The translations under genes and the position numbers were made by a program. From positions 1 through 54,475 of the forward strand of contig CAJYLQ010000024.1 in NCBI GenBank assembly GCA_913775975.1: DNA of 54,475 bases, written 5' to 3'. Of the stretch, positions 1-8,841 are shown piece by piece; position 1 is the stretch's first letter; each line of letters starts with the position of its first letter. The DNA is from an uncultured Sphingomonas sp. GTDB taxonomy: Bacteria; Pseudomonadota; Alphaproteobacteria; Sphingomonadales; Sphingomonadaceae. The notes below the pieces were generated by a model. It was not told the origin of the DNA, did not search any database, and saw only the letters and a program-made list of their open reading frames with translations.

Positions 1-172
1 TGTTCACCTCCGACATGTCGTTGACGATCACCGCCACCCGCCGCCCCTCGCGGTTGGCCAGAATGTGGTTGAGCAGCGTCGTCTTTCCGGCCCCCAGGAA
101 ACCGGAAAGCACCGTCACCGGCAGGCGAACGTCGGGTGTCGATGGAAGCACTTGCGCAGGATCCTCTTGCAT
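1..172 (-). CDS. COG0523-family GTPase / metallochaperone (N-terminal part)
   Basis: Only the first 57 codons are in the window; the gene continues past base 1. The visible protein carries the Walker A motif [14 protein letters not shown] at about residues 19-32, followed by [18 protein letters not shown], which is the characteristic start of the CobW/ZigA/YjiA GTPase family. These GTPases deliver or allocate metals (zinc, cobalt, nickel) to client proteins. The ATG at 172 is preceded by a Zur-box-like palindrome and by a divergent TonB receptor operon, which favours the zinc-stress branch (ZigA/YciC-like) over the cobalamin branch. The CxCC metal site that would strengthen this lies outside the window. 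Confidence 0.85.
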   Translation of the reverse strand, partial: MQEDPAQVLPSTPDVRLPVTVLSGFLGAGKTTLLNHILANREGRRVAVIVNDMSEVN

Positions 173-183
173 CGATTAAGGTA

Positions 184-198
184 TGATATAGTGTAACA
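184..198. promoter_or_regulatory. Zur-box-like operator between divergent genes
   Basis: The sequence TGATATAGTGTAACA is an imperfect 15-base palindrome (5 of 7 base pairs complementary). It agrees at 12 of 14 specified positions with the proteobacterial Zur core TGTTATANTATAACA. It lies 12 bases upstream of the GTPase start on one strand and 39 bases upstream of the TonB receptor start on the other, so one site could repress both. The assignment is by eye; a Fur-family iron regulator is the main alternative. Confidence 0.5.
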
Positions 199-236
199 TC
201 GGATACGTCGATAGGGATGACGTAGTCGGGGGTTGA

Positions 237-2450
237 ATGACGGGGATTTCAGATTGGCGGGCCCGCTCGCTGAAGCCGGCGCTGGTCGGTGGGCTCGTCC
301 TGTGCGCTTTCGCCGCGCCAGCGATTGGGCAGACTGCGAACAAGTCAAATGACGACTCCGACGTCGAAATCGTCGTCACTGCCACCCGCGGCGAGGAGCG
401 GCTGGTGGACGTGCCCGCCGACGTGACGGTGAAGACACTCGATATGCTGCGGCGCGACGGCTTCACGTTCGGCACCGATGAGTTTCGCGGCGTGCCGGGC
501 GTGTCGTTCCGGCGTGGCGAAGGAGACGGGGACGAATTTCCCTATGTCTCGATCCGCGGATCGAACGGGACGGAGGGGTATCTTACGCTGATCGACGGAA
601 TGCCGTTCGACCTGAACGAGGAAGGCGCGCTGGGCATCGTGCCCTATCCCGCGCTGTCGCGGCTCGAAGTGGTCAAGGGGCCGGCCTCCGCACTCTATGG
701 TCGCGGCGCGCTCTACGGCGCGGTCAACTACATTACACGCGAGCCGACCGACGACCGGATCGACGTGACCGCGACCGGCGGTAGCGACGACTATTATCGC
801 GGCGAACTGGCCGTGACGCGGCGGATGGGCGATGTCGGTGTCTTCGCCACCGCGGCCTATGAGGATTATGGCGGCTGGCGCGAAAATGGCGCGCGGCGGC
901 AGTTAAACCTGTTCGCCAAGATCAAATGGGCGATCGGCCCGCGCACCGACCTGTCGCTGTACGGCACATATCTCGACCGCCGGTCGGAGACGCCCAGCGT
1001 CCTGCCGCTCGACGCATCCGGCCGCCCGATCGCCGTCATCGGCGGGCGGCGCGCGTTCAACGGCTATGGCAACCCCAGGTCGGTCGTCGAGGGCGGGCTC
1101 GGCGCGATCCGGCTGGAGCATCGCGCGAGCGACGCGCTGACGCTGACCGCGACGGGCCAGTATCGCCGCTTCGACTTCGACAACCGGCTCAATTTCTACG
1201 ACCCGTTCGGCTTCGCGCCTGAACGCGGAATCTTCGGCGTCAATGGCTTCTATGGCGCGCAGAAGTTCGACGTGGCTTACGGCGAACTGACCTCGCGCTA
1301 CGAGGCGGGCCGTCACAAGATCGTCGCGGGTGTGACCGGTGAGCGCGCGCTCTCGCGCGCCGACAATCGCTGGACCGGACAGAACGGCTTCACGCCAGAA
1401 TGCGGCTTCACCTTCTATTCGATCGAGATCGACTATGTGCGCGGCGGCGTCGCCAACCGCGCCGCGCCCTGCTTCGTCGTCGATGATCCGCTCAGCCGCA
1501 ACCGGCTGGTGACGACGTACGTCTCCGCCTTTGCGCAGGACGAGGTCGCGCTGTCAGATCGCTGGTTCCTGACTCTTGGCGGACGCTACGACCGCTTCCG
1601 GCGCGCGGCACGTTTCTTCCCCATAGCGGGGACCTCGCCGGGATCACAGGACGCCGCGACCGCCAGCGCCTTCTCGCCCAAGGCGGCGCTGTCGTGGCGC
1701 TATATCGGGGGGCAGGTGTATCTGTCCTATGGACGCGGCTTCAATTCCAATTTCGGCCCGACATTCGAGTGGGACGCCAACCAATATGCCCGCCCCGAAC
1801 AGCGGCCGACGACGCTCGACAGCGTGGAACTGGGCTGGAAGGGGCGCACGCTGGACGACACCCTCGGCTTCGCGCTGACCGGCTTCTGGTCGATGCAGCG
1901 CAACCGGCGTTCGACCATTCCCAATCCGGCGGCGGATGCCGACTTTTCGCAGCCCTCGAACCTCATCACCTATGGCGACCGCTACGAGGCGAAGGGCGTC
2001 GAGGCGGCGCTGGACATCCGGCCGCGGGACGGCACTTCGGTGCAGATACAATACACCCATGTGGCGCCCCGCTGGAAGGATTACGTCCTTCAGGGCTTCT
2101 CCGGGCCGATCGACCTGTCGGGTAAGACGCCGACCGGGATCGCGCCGAACATCGTCTACATCGCCGGCGAGCAGCGGGTGGCGCCTTGGCTGTCGGCGCG
2201 GGGCATCGTCGAATGGTATGACGACTATAAAATCACCGGTGACAATCGAGTGCAGGGCGGCGGCTATACGCTGGTGACGCTGGGCGCGCGGGTGCAGCCG
2301 GCGGCATGGCGCGGGTTGTCACTCGACCTGACATTGCTCAACGCGCTCGACGAACGCTATGTCTTCGCGTTCGGCGGCACGACCACGCCGACCTATGCGA
2401 CGCCCGGACCGCCGCGACAGGTCCGCGCTACGTTGCGGGCGAGCTTCTGA
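237..2450 (+). CDS. TonB-dependent outer-membrane receptor, metal complex uptake
   Basis: The 737-residue protein begins with a signal peptide (hydrophobic stretch at about residues 14-30, cleavage near AIGQ). Next come a TonB-box-like segment EIVVTATRG near residue 44 and a plug domain with VSIRGSNGTEGYLTLIDGMP and SALYGRGALYGAVNYITREP. A long beta-barrel ends in an aromatic residue (LRASF), as outer-membrane porins do. It imports a large chelate or metal complex energised by TonB. The ATG follows the strong Shine-Dalgarno-like GGGGG at about 228-233. Its stop overlaps the next start (TGATG), making it first gene of an operon with a FecB/FecC/FecD-type ABC importer. The substrate is not readable from sequence; the upstream Zur-like box suggests zinc or a zincophore. 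Confidence 0.9.
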   Translation: MTGISDWRARSLKPALVGGLVLCAFAAPAIGQTANKSNDDSDVEIVVTATRGEERLVDVPADVTVKTLDMLRRDGFTFGTDEFRGVPGVSFRRGEGDGDEFPYVSIRGSNGTEGYLTLIDGMPFDLNEEGALGIVPYPALSRLEVVKGPASALYGRGALYGAVNYITREPTDDRIDVTATGGSDDYYRGELAVTRRMGDVGVFATAAYEDYGGWRENGARRQLNLFAKIKWAIGPRTDLSLYGTYLDRRSETPSVLPLDASGRPIAVIGGRRAFNGYGNPRSVVEGGLGAIRLEHRASDALTLTATGQYRRFDFDNRLNFYDPFGFAPERGIFGVNGFYGAQKFDVAYGELTSRYEAGRHKIVAGVTGERALSRADNRWTGQNGFTPECGFTFYSIEIDYVRGGVANRAAPCFVVDDPLSRNRLVTTYVSAFAQDEVALSDRWFLTLGGRYDRFRRAARFFPIAGTSPGSQDAATASAFSPKAALSWRYIGGQVYLSYGRGFNSNFGPTFEWDANQYARPEQRPTTLDSVELGWKGRTLDDTLGFALTGFWSMQRNRRSTIPNPAADADFSQPSNLITYGDRYEAKGVEAALDIRPRDGTSVQIQYTHVAPRWKDYVLQGFSGPIDLSGKTPTGIAPNIVYIAGEQRVAPWLSARGIVEWYDDYKITGDNRVQGGGYTLVTLGARVQPAAWRGLSLDLTLLNALDERYVFAFGGTTTPTYATPGPPRQVRATLRASF

Positions 2451-3631
2451 TGCGCGCGGTCATGTTCGCGCTGGCCCTGCTGCCCCTGGCCGCATGTGGA
2501 CGCGGCGAGCAGGCGGCGCCGTCCCAACAGGCGATTGCAGGCCGCGAAATCCCGATGCGCTTCGCCAGGACCTTCCGCGTGGTCGAGCGCGACGGCTACC
2601 GCGTGGTCGACATGAAGGCGTCGGTCGTCAGCTGGGGCGCGAAGGCGGTCGGGCAGGAGCAGTTCCAGCGCCTGGTGCTGGTCCCGCGCGGCGCGAAGGC
2701 GCCGCCGCTGACCGGTGATCTGGCGGGCGCGACGCTGATCCGCACGCCGGTGATGCGGATCGCCAGCAATTACGGCTATCAGGAAGCGATCACCCGTGTG
2801 CTGGGGATCAACGACCGGCTCGTCGCGGTCGGCGGTATCAAGTCGTGGGACGATGCCCTGCGCGCCCGGGTGCGCAGCGGCGCGGTACGGCAGATCGGCT
2901 ATGGCTGGCACAGCCCGCCGGAGCTCGATGCGCTGGTCGCGGCCAAGCCCGACGTGCTGCTGATGACGATGGAGGACATGGCCAGCGTCGGTGCGAAGCC
3001 GCGCATCGAGGCGCTGGGCGTGCCCGTCGTCCCGATCTTCCTCGATAACGAGCCCGATTACATGGGCCGGGTCGATTATGTCCGCCTTGTCGGCATGCTG
3101 GCGGGGCGCGAGCGTGAGGCGGACGCCTTCGCCCAGATGGTAGCGCGCAACGTCGATGCCCTGAAGAAGGCCGCCGCCGCGCAGCCGACGCGTTCGGTCA
3201 TGTTCGCCTGGTTCGGCGGCGGCGACCGCTGGAACCCGACGATCCGCAACGCCGATGCGAAGCTGTTGCGCGACGCCAACGGGCGCAATCCGTTCGAGGA
3301 ACCGGACGATCCACGCCGCGACAGCTTCAACCAGGTCTCGACCGAGGAGCTGATCGCGCGCGGCAAGGACGTGGACTGCTGGATCATCCGCGACACCCAT
3401 AGCGTGCCGTTCCGCGACGTCGCGACGCTGCGCCGGTTCAAGGCGTATCGCGACGGCTGCCTCTTCGCGGCGGACGGCATGTTCAAGCCGGCGGCGGACG
3501 CGTTCGAATATTACGACATGGGCACGATCCGCCCCGATTTCGTGCTCGGCGACATCGTGCGGATGCTCCACCCGGCCCTGCGCGACCGACCGTTCCGCTA
3601 CATCCGCCCCGATACGAAGGTGCCGCGATGA
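2450..3631 (+). CDS. FecB/BtuF-like periplasmic binding lipoprotein
   Basis: This 393-residue protein starts with a lipoprotein signal whose lipobox LAAC places the acylated cysteine at residue 16. After a beta-rich stretch starting MRFARTF, the region from about residue 100 onward (RIASNYGYQEAITRVLG, AKPDVLLMTMEDMASVG, GVPVVPIF) has the layout of class III metal-chelate or cobalamin binding proteins. Its task would be to receive the ligand from the outer-membrane receptor and pass it to the permease encoded next. The ATG overlaps the stop of the upstream receptor, and its own stop overlaps the permease start (ATGA), so translation is probably coupled. Specific ligand unknown. Confidence 0.85.
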   Translation: MRAVMFALALLPLAACGRGEQAAPSQQAIAGREIPMRFARTFRVVERDGYRVVDMKASVVSWGAKAVGQEQFQRLVLVPRGAKAPPLTGDLAGATLIRTPVMRIASNYGYQEAITRVLGINDRLVAVGGIKSWDDALRARVRSGAVRQIGYGWHSPPELDALVAAKPDVLLMTMEDMASVGAKPRIEALGVPVVPIFLDNEPDYMGRVDYVRLVGMLAGREREADAFAQMVARNVDALKKAAAAQPTRSVMFAWFGGGDRWNPTIRNADAKLLRDANGRNPFEEPDDPRRDSFNQVSTEELIARGKDVDCWIIRDTHSVPFRDVATLRRFKAYRDGCLFAADGMFKPAADAFEYYDMGTIRPDFVLGDIVRMLHPALRDRPFRYIRPDTKVPR

Positions 3632-4662
3632 CGCCCGAGGTCCGCAGCCTGACAGGCAGCGTCGCGCTGCTCGCCGCCGTCCTGTCCGCCGCCGCGTTTG
3701 CGCTGTCCTGGGGCATGATCGGGATCGGGCCGGGCGACGTGCTGGCGGCGCTGGCGGGTCGCGGTGATCCGGGCACGGTGCAGATCGTCACCGACCTACG
3801 CCTGCCGCGCGTCGCCGCCGCGTGTATCGCGGGCGGGGCGCTGGGCATCGGTGGCGTGCTGATGCAGGCGCTGTTCCGCAACCCGATGGCGGACGCCTGG
3901 TCGCTGGGGCTGACCGCGGGTGGTCAGCTCGGCGTGGCGCTGCTGGTGACGGCCGCCGCCTTCTCCGGCCCTGCGGCGGTCGGCTTCCTCCAGAGCTTCG
4001 AGGGGCCATCGATCACCTTGGGCGCGATGGTCGGGATAGGCCTGTTCGCGCTGGCGATGGCGATGCTCGCGCGGCGGGTCGGCACGGTGACATTGCTGGT
4101 CGTCGGACTGATGCTGGGCTTCACCGTGCAGGGGATCGTCAGCATCGTGCTGCACTTCGCCAACCGCGTCGGCGGACGCGTGTTCTCGGGCTGGAACGAC
4201 GGAAATTTCGCGGGCGTGATGGCGGGCGACCTGCCGATGCTGGCACTGCCGGTCGCGGCGGGCGCGGTGCTGGCGCTCCTGACCGCCAAGCCGCTCACTG
4301 CGCTGCTGCTGGGGGAAACCTATGCCCGCAGCCTCGGCACCGACGTGACGCGGTTGCGGCGGCTGACGCTGGCGGCGGTCGTGCTGCTGGTGGCCCCCGT
4401 CACCGCCTATTGCGGGCCGGTCACGTTCGTCGGGCTGATCGTGCCGCATTTCGCCCGCGCGCTGGCTGGCACGGCGCGCATCCTGCCGCTGCTGCCGCTC
4501 GCCGCGCTGTCGGGCGCACTACTGGCGCTGGCCGCCGACATCGTCGTCCACGCGCCGTGGGAACAGCATTTCCTGCACCTCAACGCCGTACTCGCGCTGG
4601 TCGGTGCGCCGGTGGTGATCGCGCTGCTGATCTTCTCGCCGACCATGCGGGGGCAGCGCTAG
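3628..4662 (+). CDS. FecCD-family ABC permease
   Basis: This polytopic inner-membrane protein of 344 residues has the FecCD/BtuC hallmarks: LRLPRVAAACIAGGALGIGGVLMQALFRNP compressed near residues 54-83 (only its pattern is given here), the coupling segment GPVTFVGLIVPHFAR near residue 260, and LNAVLALVGAPVVIALL at the C-terminus. About nine to ten hydrophobic segments are visible. It forms the translocation pore for a chelated metal or vitamin together with the next gene, the ATPase. Start ATG at 3628 overlaps the binding-protein stop by four bases. The operon contains one permease gene, so the pore is probably a homodimer as in BtuCD. Confidence 0.93.
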   Translation: MTPEVRSLTGSVALLAAVLSAAAFALSWGMIGIGPGDVLAALAGRGDPGTVQIVTDLRLPRVAAACIAGGALGIGGVLMQALFRNPMADAWSLGLTAGGQLGVALLVTAAAFSGPAAVGFLQSFEGPSITLGAMVGIGLFALAMAMLARRVGTVTLLVVGLMLGFTVQGIVSIVLHFANRVGGRVFSGWNDGNFAGVMAGDLPMLALPVAAGAVLALLTAKPLTALLLGETYARSLGTDVTRLRRLTLAAVVLLVAPVTAYCGPVTFVGLIVPHFARALAGTARILPLLPLAALSGALLALAADIVVHAPWEQHFLHLNAVLALVGAPVVIALLIFSPTMRGQR

Positions 4663-5430
4663 ATGCTGCGGCTCGATAACCTGTCGGTCGGCTATCCCGG
4701 CACGCGCGGCACCGTGCTCGCGGACCTCGACGTGACGGTGCCGCCCGGCAGCTTCGTCTGCGTGCTGGGCCGCAACGGTGCGGGCAAGTCGACGCTGATG
4801 CGGACGATCGCCGGCCTGCAAGGAGTGGTAGGCGGCGAAGCCCGGCTCGAAGACGAGGATATCGCCTCGCTGCGCCCCCAGGAGCGCGCCCGCCGCATCG
4901 CGGTGGTGCTGACCGAGCGCGCGTCCAGCCCCGGCCTGACCGTGGACGACGTGGTGTCGCTCGGCCGCCAGCCCTTCACCGGCTGGCAGGGCCGGCTGAC
5001 GACCGAAGATCGCACACGCGTCGCGGATGCGCTTGCGGCGGCCGGTGCCGACCGCTTCGCCGCGCGGTTGTTCGACGACCTGTCTGACGGCGAACGCCAG
5101 CGGGTGATGATCGCCCGCGCGCTCGCCCAGTCGCCAAGGCTGATGGTGCTCGACGAGATCACCGCCTTTCTCGACCTGCCCGGCCGGGTCGAGGTGATGG
5201 CGCTGCTACGCGCGCAAGCGCGCGCGAGCGGCGCGGTGGTGCTGTTGTCCAGCCACGACCTCGACCTGTCGCTCCAGCTCGCCGACAGCGTGTGGCTGCT
5301 CGACGGCAGCGGCGGCCTGGCGATCGGGGCGGCGGCGGACCTGATCGCCGCGGGCCATGTCGGTCGCGCCTTCGACACCGATGCCGTCCGCTTCTCACCG
5401 ACGCTCGGCCGCTTCGAGCTGGTGCAATGA
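4663..5430 (+). CDS. ABC transporter ATPase of FecE/BtuD type
   Basis: The 255-residue cytoplasmic ATPase has Walker A GRNGAGKST (residues 36-44), the signature LSDGERQR near 140 and Walker B LMVLDEI near 159, with the switch histidine in SSHDLDLSL. The signature reads LSDGE where LSGGE is usual, common in the iron-siderophore subfamily. The gene abuts the permease stop without spacing (TAG then ATG) and its stop overlaps the start of a small downstream gene, so it is the fourth member of the uptake operon. It powers the FecCD-type importer encoded just upstream. Confidence 0.93.
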   Translation: MLRLDNLSVGYPGTRGTVLADLDVTVPPGSFVCVLGRNGAGKSTLMRTIAGLQGVVGGEARLEDEDIASLRPQERARRIAVVLTERASSPGLTVDDVVSLGRQPFTGWQGRLTTEDRTRVADALAAAGADRFAARLFDDLSDGERQRVMIARALAQSPRLMVLDEITAFLDLPGRVEVMALLRAQARASGAVVLLSSHDLDLSLQLADSVWLLDGSGGLAIGAAADLIAAGHVGRAFDTDAVRFSPTLGRFELVQ

Positions 5431-5612
5431 GGGAGTGGATCGGACCAGGACACGCGATCGCCCTGATGCCTGGCGTCGTCCTGGGCATCGGCGCGACCGG
5501 CACGAGCCAGGCATGGGCAGACGGATCGTACCGCCGCGCCGAAACCCGCGACGCGCTGATGCCGGACTTCATTGCCGCCACGATCCGCGGACATCAGGCG
5601 CTCGAGCGATGA
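5427..5612 (+). CDS. 61-residue orphan protein coupled to both neighbours
   Basis: The reading frame starts at an ATG that overlaps the ATPase stop (ATGA) and ends in a TGA that overlaps the start of the second receptor (ATGA). The product has a short hydrophobic segment (HAIALMPGVVLGIGATG) followed by AWADGSYRRAETRDALM and a polar tail. The hydrophobic stretch plus SQAWA could be a weak signal peptide, or the protein may be a remnant of a larger one. I do not recognise a family. The tight four-base overlaps on both sides argue that it is translated or at least needed to couple translation between the importer and the receptor. Confidence 0.5.
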   Translation: MREWIGPGHAIALMPGVVLGIGATGTSQAWADGSYRRAETRDALMPDFIAATIRGHQALER

Positions 5613-7615
5613 CCGGGGCCTTTGCAGCCGCAGGCGCCATCTTCGCCTTGACGGCGGCCCCGCCCGCCCGCGCCCAGGAAACGCCGCCTGCGCCGGTCGG
5701 GGATCTGCCCTCGCCCGACCGGACCGAACCGCGGTCGGTTGCCACGTCCGTCCCCGCCACCGCAGGCCGCGCTGGCGAGAATGCCGTCCGCCAGGCCGAG
5801 GACGCCTTCGGCTATAGCGTCGGGCGCGAGACGCTCGGCCTCTACTCCTCGTCCAACGTCCGCGGCTTCTCGCCATTCAAGGCCGGCAACGTGCGGATCG
5901 AGGGGCTGTATTTCGATCCCTACATCACGCTGATCCAGCGGCTGCGTCAATCGACCAGCATCCGCGTCGGTCTGTCCGCGCAGGGCTATCCGTTTCCCTC
6001 GCCCACCGGCATCGTCGACTACAGTTTCCGTAAGCCCGGCGATGTCGCGACGCTGTCCGTGCTGGCGAGCGGCGACAGCTACGGCAACGCGAGCATCGAG
6101 GCAGACGGCGCACTGCCGCTGTCGCGCACGCTCAGCCTCGGCTTCGGCGCGCAGGGGTCGCGCAACGGATTCTATAACGGCACGACAAGCTGGTCGCACA
6201 ACGAAGCGGTTTCGCTACGCTGGCGACCGACACCGGATGTCGAGATCCTGCCCTTTTGGGCGCGCAGCCAGGTCTATGATGACGAGGCGGGGCCGGTCTA
6301 CATCCCCGCCGGCCCCTATCTTCCGCCGCCGGTCCCGCGCCGGCGCTATGACGGGCCGGCGTGGAACGACTACAACAGCATCGGCGGGTTGCAGGGGATA
6401 CTCGCGACCGTATCGCCGTGGCGCAACTGGACTGTCCGTGCGGGCCTGTTTCGGTCGCTCTACGACGACCGGTCGACCTTCGCGCACCTGTTGACCGACC
6501 TGACGCCGGACGGGCGCGCGAACCGCTTCATCATCGCCGATCCGCGCAGCCGCTTCGTCTCTGTGTCGGGCGAGCTGCGCGTCAGCCGGTCGCTGGCGGA
6601 GGGACCACGGCTGCACGTCCTGCACCTGTCTTTCCGCGGGCGTGACCGGCAGCAGCGCTATGGCGGCTCCGATGTTCTCAACTATGGTGAGACCCGCATA
6701 GGCGAGGCGTTCCGACCACCCGAACCCGACTACGCCTTCACCGCCCAGACCAACGACCGCGTGCGACAGAAGACGGTCGGCATCGCCTATGACGGCCGCT
6801 GGCGCGACGTCGGTGAACTGAGCTTCGGCCTGTCGAAGACCGATTATGCCAAGCGATTCTCGCTGCCGGGCGCGCCGCCGTTGGAAACGCGATCGCGGCC
6901 CTGGCTGTGGAACGTCACGGCCGCGGGCTTCCTCGGACCGCGGCTCGCGCTCTATGCCGGCTATGCGCGCGGGTTGGAGGAAAGCGGGATCGCGCCCGAC
7001 AATGCCGTCAACCGCAACCAGCCGTTGCCCGCGATCCTGACGCGGCAGGTGGATGCCGGGCTGCGCTATCGCCTGACCGATGCGATCAAGCTGGTGGTCG
7101 GCGTGTTCGACCTGCGCAAACCCTATTACAATCTCGACGCTGCCAACCGCTTCGGCCTGCTCGGCGACATCGTCAACCGTGGCGTCGAATTCTCGGTCGC
7201 GGGGCCCGTAACGCCGAGGCTTAACGTGGTGGCGGGGGGCGTATTGCTGCGCCCTCGCGTGACCGGCGAAGGCGTGGCGCTCGGCCGGGTCGGCCCCCGC
7301 CCCGTCGGCATCCCCACACGCTCGCTGGACTTCAACGCGGACTGGCGACTGCCGGTGGAGGGGCTTTCGTTCGATGCGGGCGTCTCGAACACCGGCCGCG
7401 TAACCGCCACGCGCGACAACAGCGTTTCCATTCCGTCGCGCACGCTCGTAGACTTGGGTGCGCGCTACCGTCTCCGCGTCGGCCGGCGCGACGTCACATT
7501 ACGGGCAGAAATCCGCAACATCGGTAACGTCTATGGCTTCGAACTGGAAAGCGCTGGCGCATACGACATCATTCCCGGACGGGTTGCGTCCGCCTACATC
7601 AGCGTGGACATCTGA
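5609..7615 (+). CDS. Second TonB-dependent receptor of the uptake operon, atypical plug
   Basis: This is a 668-residue outer-membrane receptor. A signal peptide precedes the cleavage region PPARAQ, followed by a proline-rich linker and the plug (YSVGRETLGLYSSSNVRGF, NVRIEGLYFDPY). A beta-barrel ends with YISVDI. The plug lacks the usual LYG..A.GGxIN segment and has PSPTGIVDYSFRKPGD in its place, so it belongs to a divergent receptor branch. The ATG at 5609 is chosen because residues from there form a signal peptide and the codon overlaps the preceding stop. Having two receptors around one ABC importer suggests two related ligands or free and chelated forms of one metal. Confidence 0.8.
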   Translation: MTGAFAAAGAIFALTAAPPARAQETPPAPVGDLPSPDRTEPRSVATSVPATAGRAGENAVRQAEDAFGYSVGRETLGLYSSSNVRGFSPFKAGNVRIEGLYFDPYITLIQRLRQSTSIRVGLSAQGYPFPSPTGIVDYSFRKPGDVATLSVLASGDSYGNASIEADGALPLSRTLSLGFGAQGSRNGFYNGTTSWSHNEAVSLRWRPTPDVEILPFWARSQVYDDEAGPVYIPAGPYLPPPVPRRRYDGPAWNDYNSIGGLQGILATVSPWRNWTVRAGLFRSLYDDRSTFAHLLTDLTPDGRANRFIIADPRSRFVSVSGELRVSRSLAEGPRLHVLHLSFRGRDRQQRYGGSDVLNYGETRIGEAFRPPEPDYAFTAQTNDRVRQKTVGIAYDGRWRDVGELSFGLSKTDYAKRFSLPGAPPLETRSRPWLWNVTAAGFLGPRLALYAGYARGLEESGIAPDNAVNRNQPLPAILTRQVDAGLRYRLTDAIKLVVGVFDLRKPYYNLDAANRFGLLGDIVNRGVEFSVAGPVTPRLNVVAGGVLLRPRVTGEGVALGRVGPRPVGIPTRSLDFNADWRLPVEGLSFDAGVSNTGRVTATRDNSVSIPSRTLVDLGARYRLRVGRRDVTLRAEIRNIGNVYGFELESAGAYDIIPGRVASAYISVDI

Positions 7616-7806
7616 TATTTGCCAAGATAAGGCTTTTATTGCGGCGACGAATGTACATCTGTTCTAAATGAGCTTATGATCATCGGTAGGCATCAATTGC
7701 CGGTACCTTAAACGCACTTTTACTCTCACTATGAGTCCGGCTGCCGCTTCTCTGTTAGCAAGATCTTGGGTGACATCACGATCCTTTGACCTCCCTGCTC
7801 TTCGCC

Positions 7807-8788
7807 TTATTTTTCTTCTTTTTTTAGCCTCTCCTTTGGCTTTCGAGACAGCATTTCGCGCATCTGGTCAGTCGACGGGGGCGAGATCATCATGCCGAAG
7901 TTCTGCGCGCCGCGAGCGGCGTCAATGTCGTCGGTCATGCCGGAGGATGGCGGGTTGTTATGTCCGATGCCACCGTGGGTCGGCGATACGCCGTGTGCCC
8001 GGCCCAGAACCGCCGCCACCTCTTCGGGCACGCGGCTCGGATCCCGGAGGATCTTGGGCAGGATTCCCGCCTTCGCCCCATGGTACCCCATGATCGCGTC
8101 CCGTTGATACTGCCGGTAATGCGCGATGTCATCCCCACGGTCTTTGAGCCACAAATGGGCCTGATAGCGCGCCGTATAGCCGAACTCGCCCGGCTTTGGC
8201 CGATCGGCGACGAGCGCAAAGGCTTTCTTGGGCAGCGTGTTTCCCGACTTCTCTTTGAGGATATCTTCCATCGCGAAGGGGCTGAACGCGTCGAGCGGAT
8301 CCTCGTCCTTGCCTTGCGCCTGCCGCAACAGCCAGACCGCGGCAGCCGGGTTGTTCTCCGTCATACACGCATAGTTGATCGTCGCGATCGCCCAGGACGC
8401 GCGCCGCATGGACATGGTGCTGAGCCTCCGTCCGCCCGACCGGCAGCGACGGTTCCAGTCCTGGGCCGTCATCATGATTTCCGCCAGCCCCGACCGAGGC
8501 GTGCTGGCGCCAATCCAGCCCACAATATGTCGCGGCGGGGCGGTTCTGGCGCGACCATCCGTGATCGTTGCGCTGTTCCAGCCAGAAGGCGGGATGGGCC
8601 TCGAAATCACGGGCGATCGCCTTGGCCTGCTTGGGCGTGATGGGCGCGATATCGAGACCGTCCCGCTCTTCGGCCATCGCCGACAGGCTTGCGGCGCAGA
8701 CCTTGCCCCAGGCCGCTGCCGCTTCGCCATCGCCGCGCTGCAGGATGGTCCCCGGCGCGCTCAGGCCGATCGACTGATAGGGCAGCAT
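7807..8788 (-). pseudogene. Frameshifted remnant of an unidentified gene
   Basis: Two stretches look protein-coding on the minus strand but lie in different frames. From 8788 downward one frame reads MLPYQSIGLSAPGTILQRG and continues to FWLEQRNDHGW at about 8560. From about 8500 downward another frame reads LVADRPKPGEFGYTARY, then GGIGHNNPPSSG, and ends in a lysine-rich tail at 7807. The IGHNNPP motif recurs in uncharacterised phage- or plasmid-related alphaproteobacterial proteins. A single frameshift near 8500-8560 would join the parts. The 5' end lies close to the rhamnosidase stop, as if truncated. Two short intact genes are the alternative. No function assigned. Confidence 0.45.
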
Positions 8789-8841
8789 CTCGATCGCCCG
8801 CTTGATCGCGGACGCTTGATGGGGGCCGGCGCGCAGGCCGG

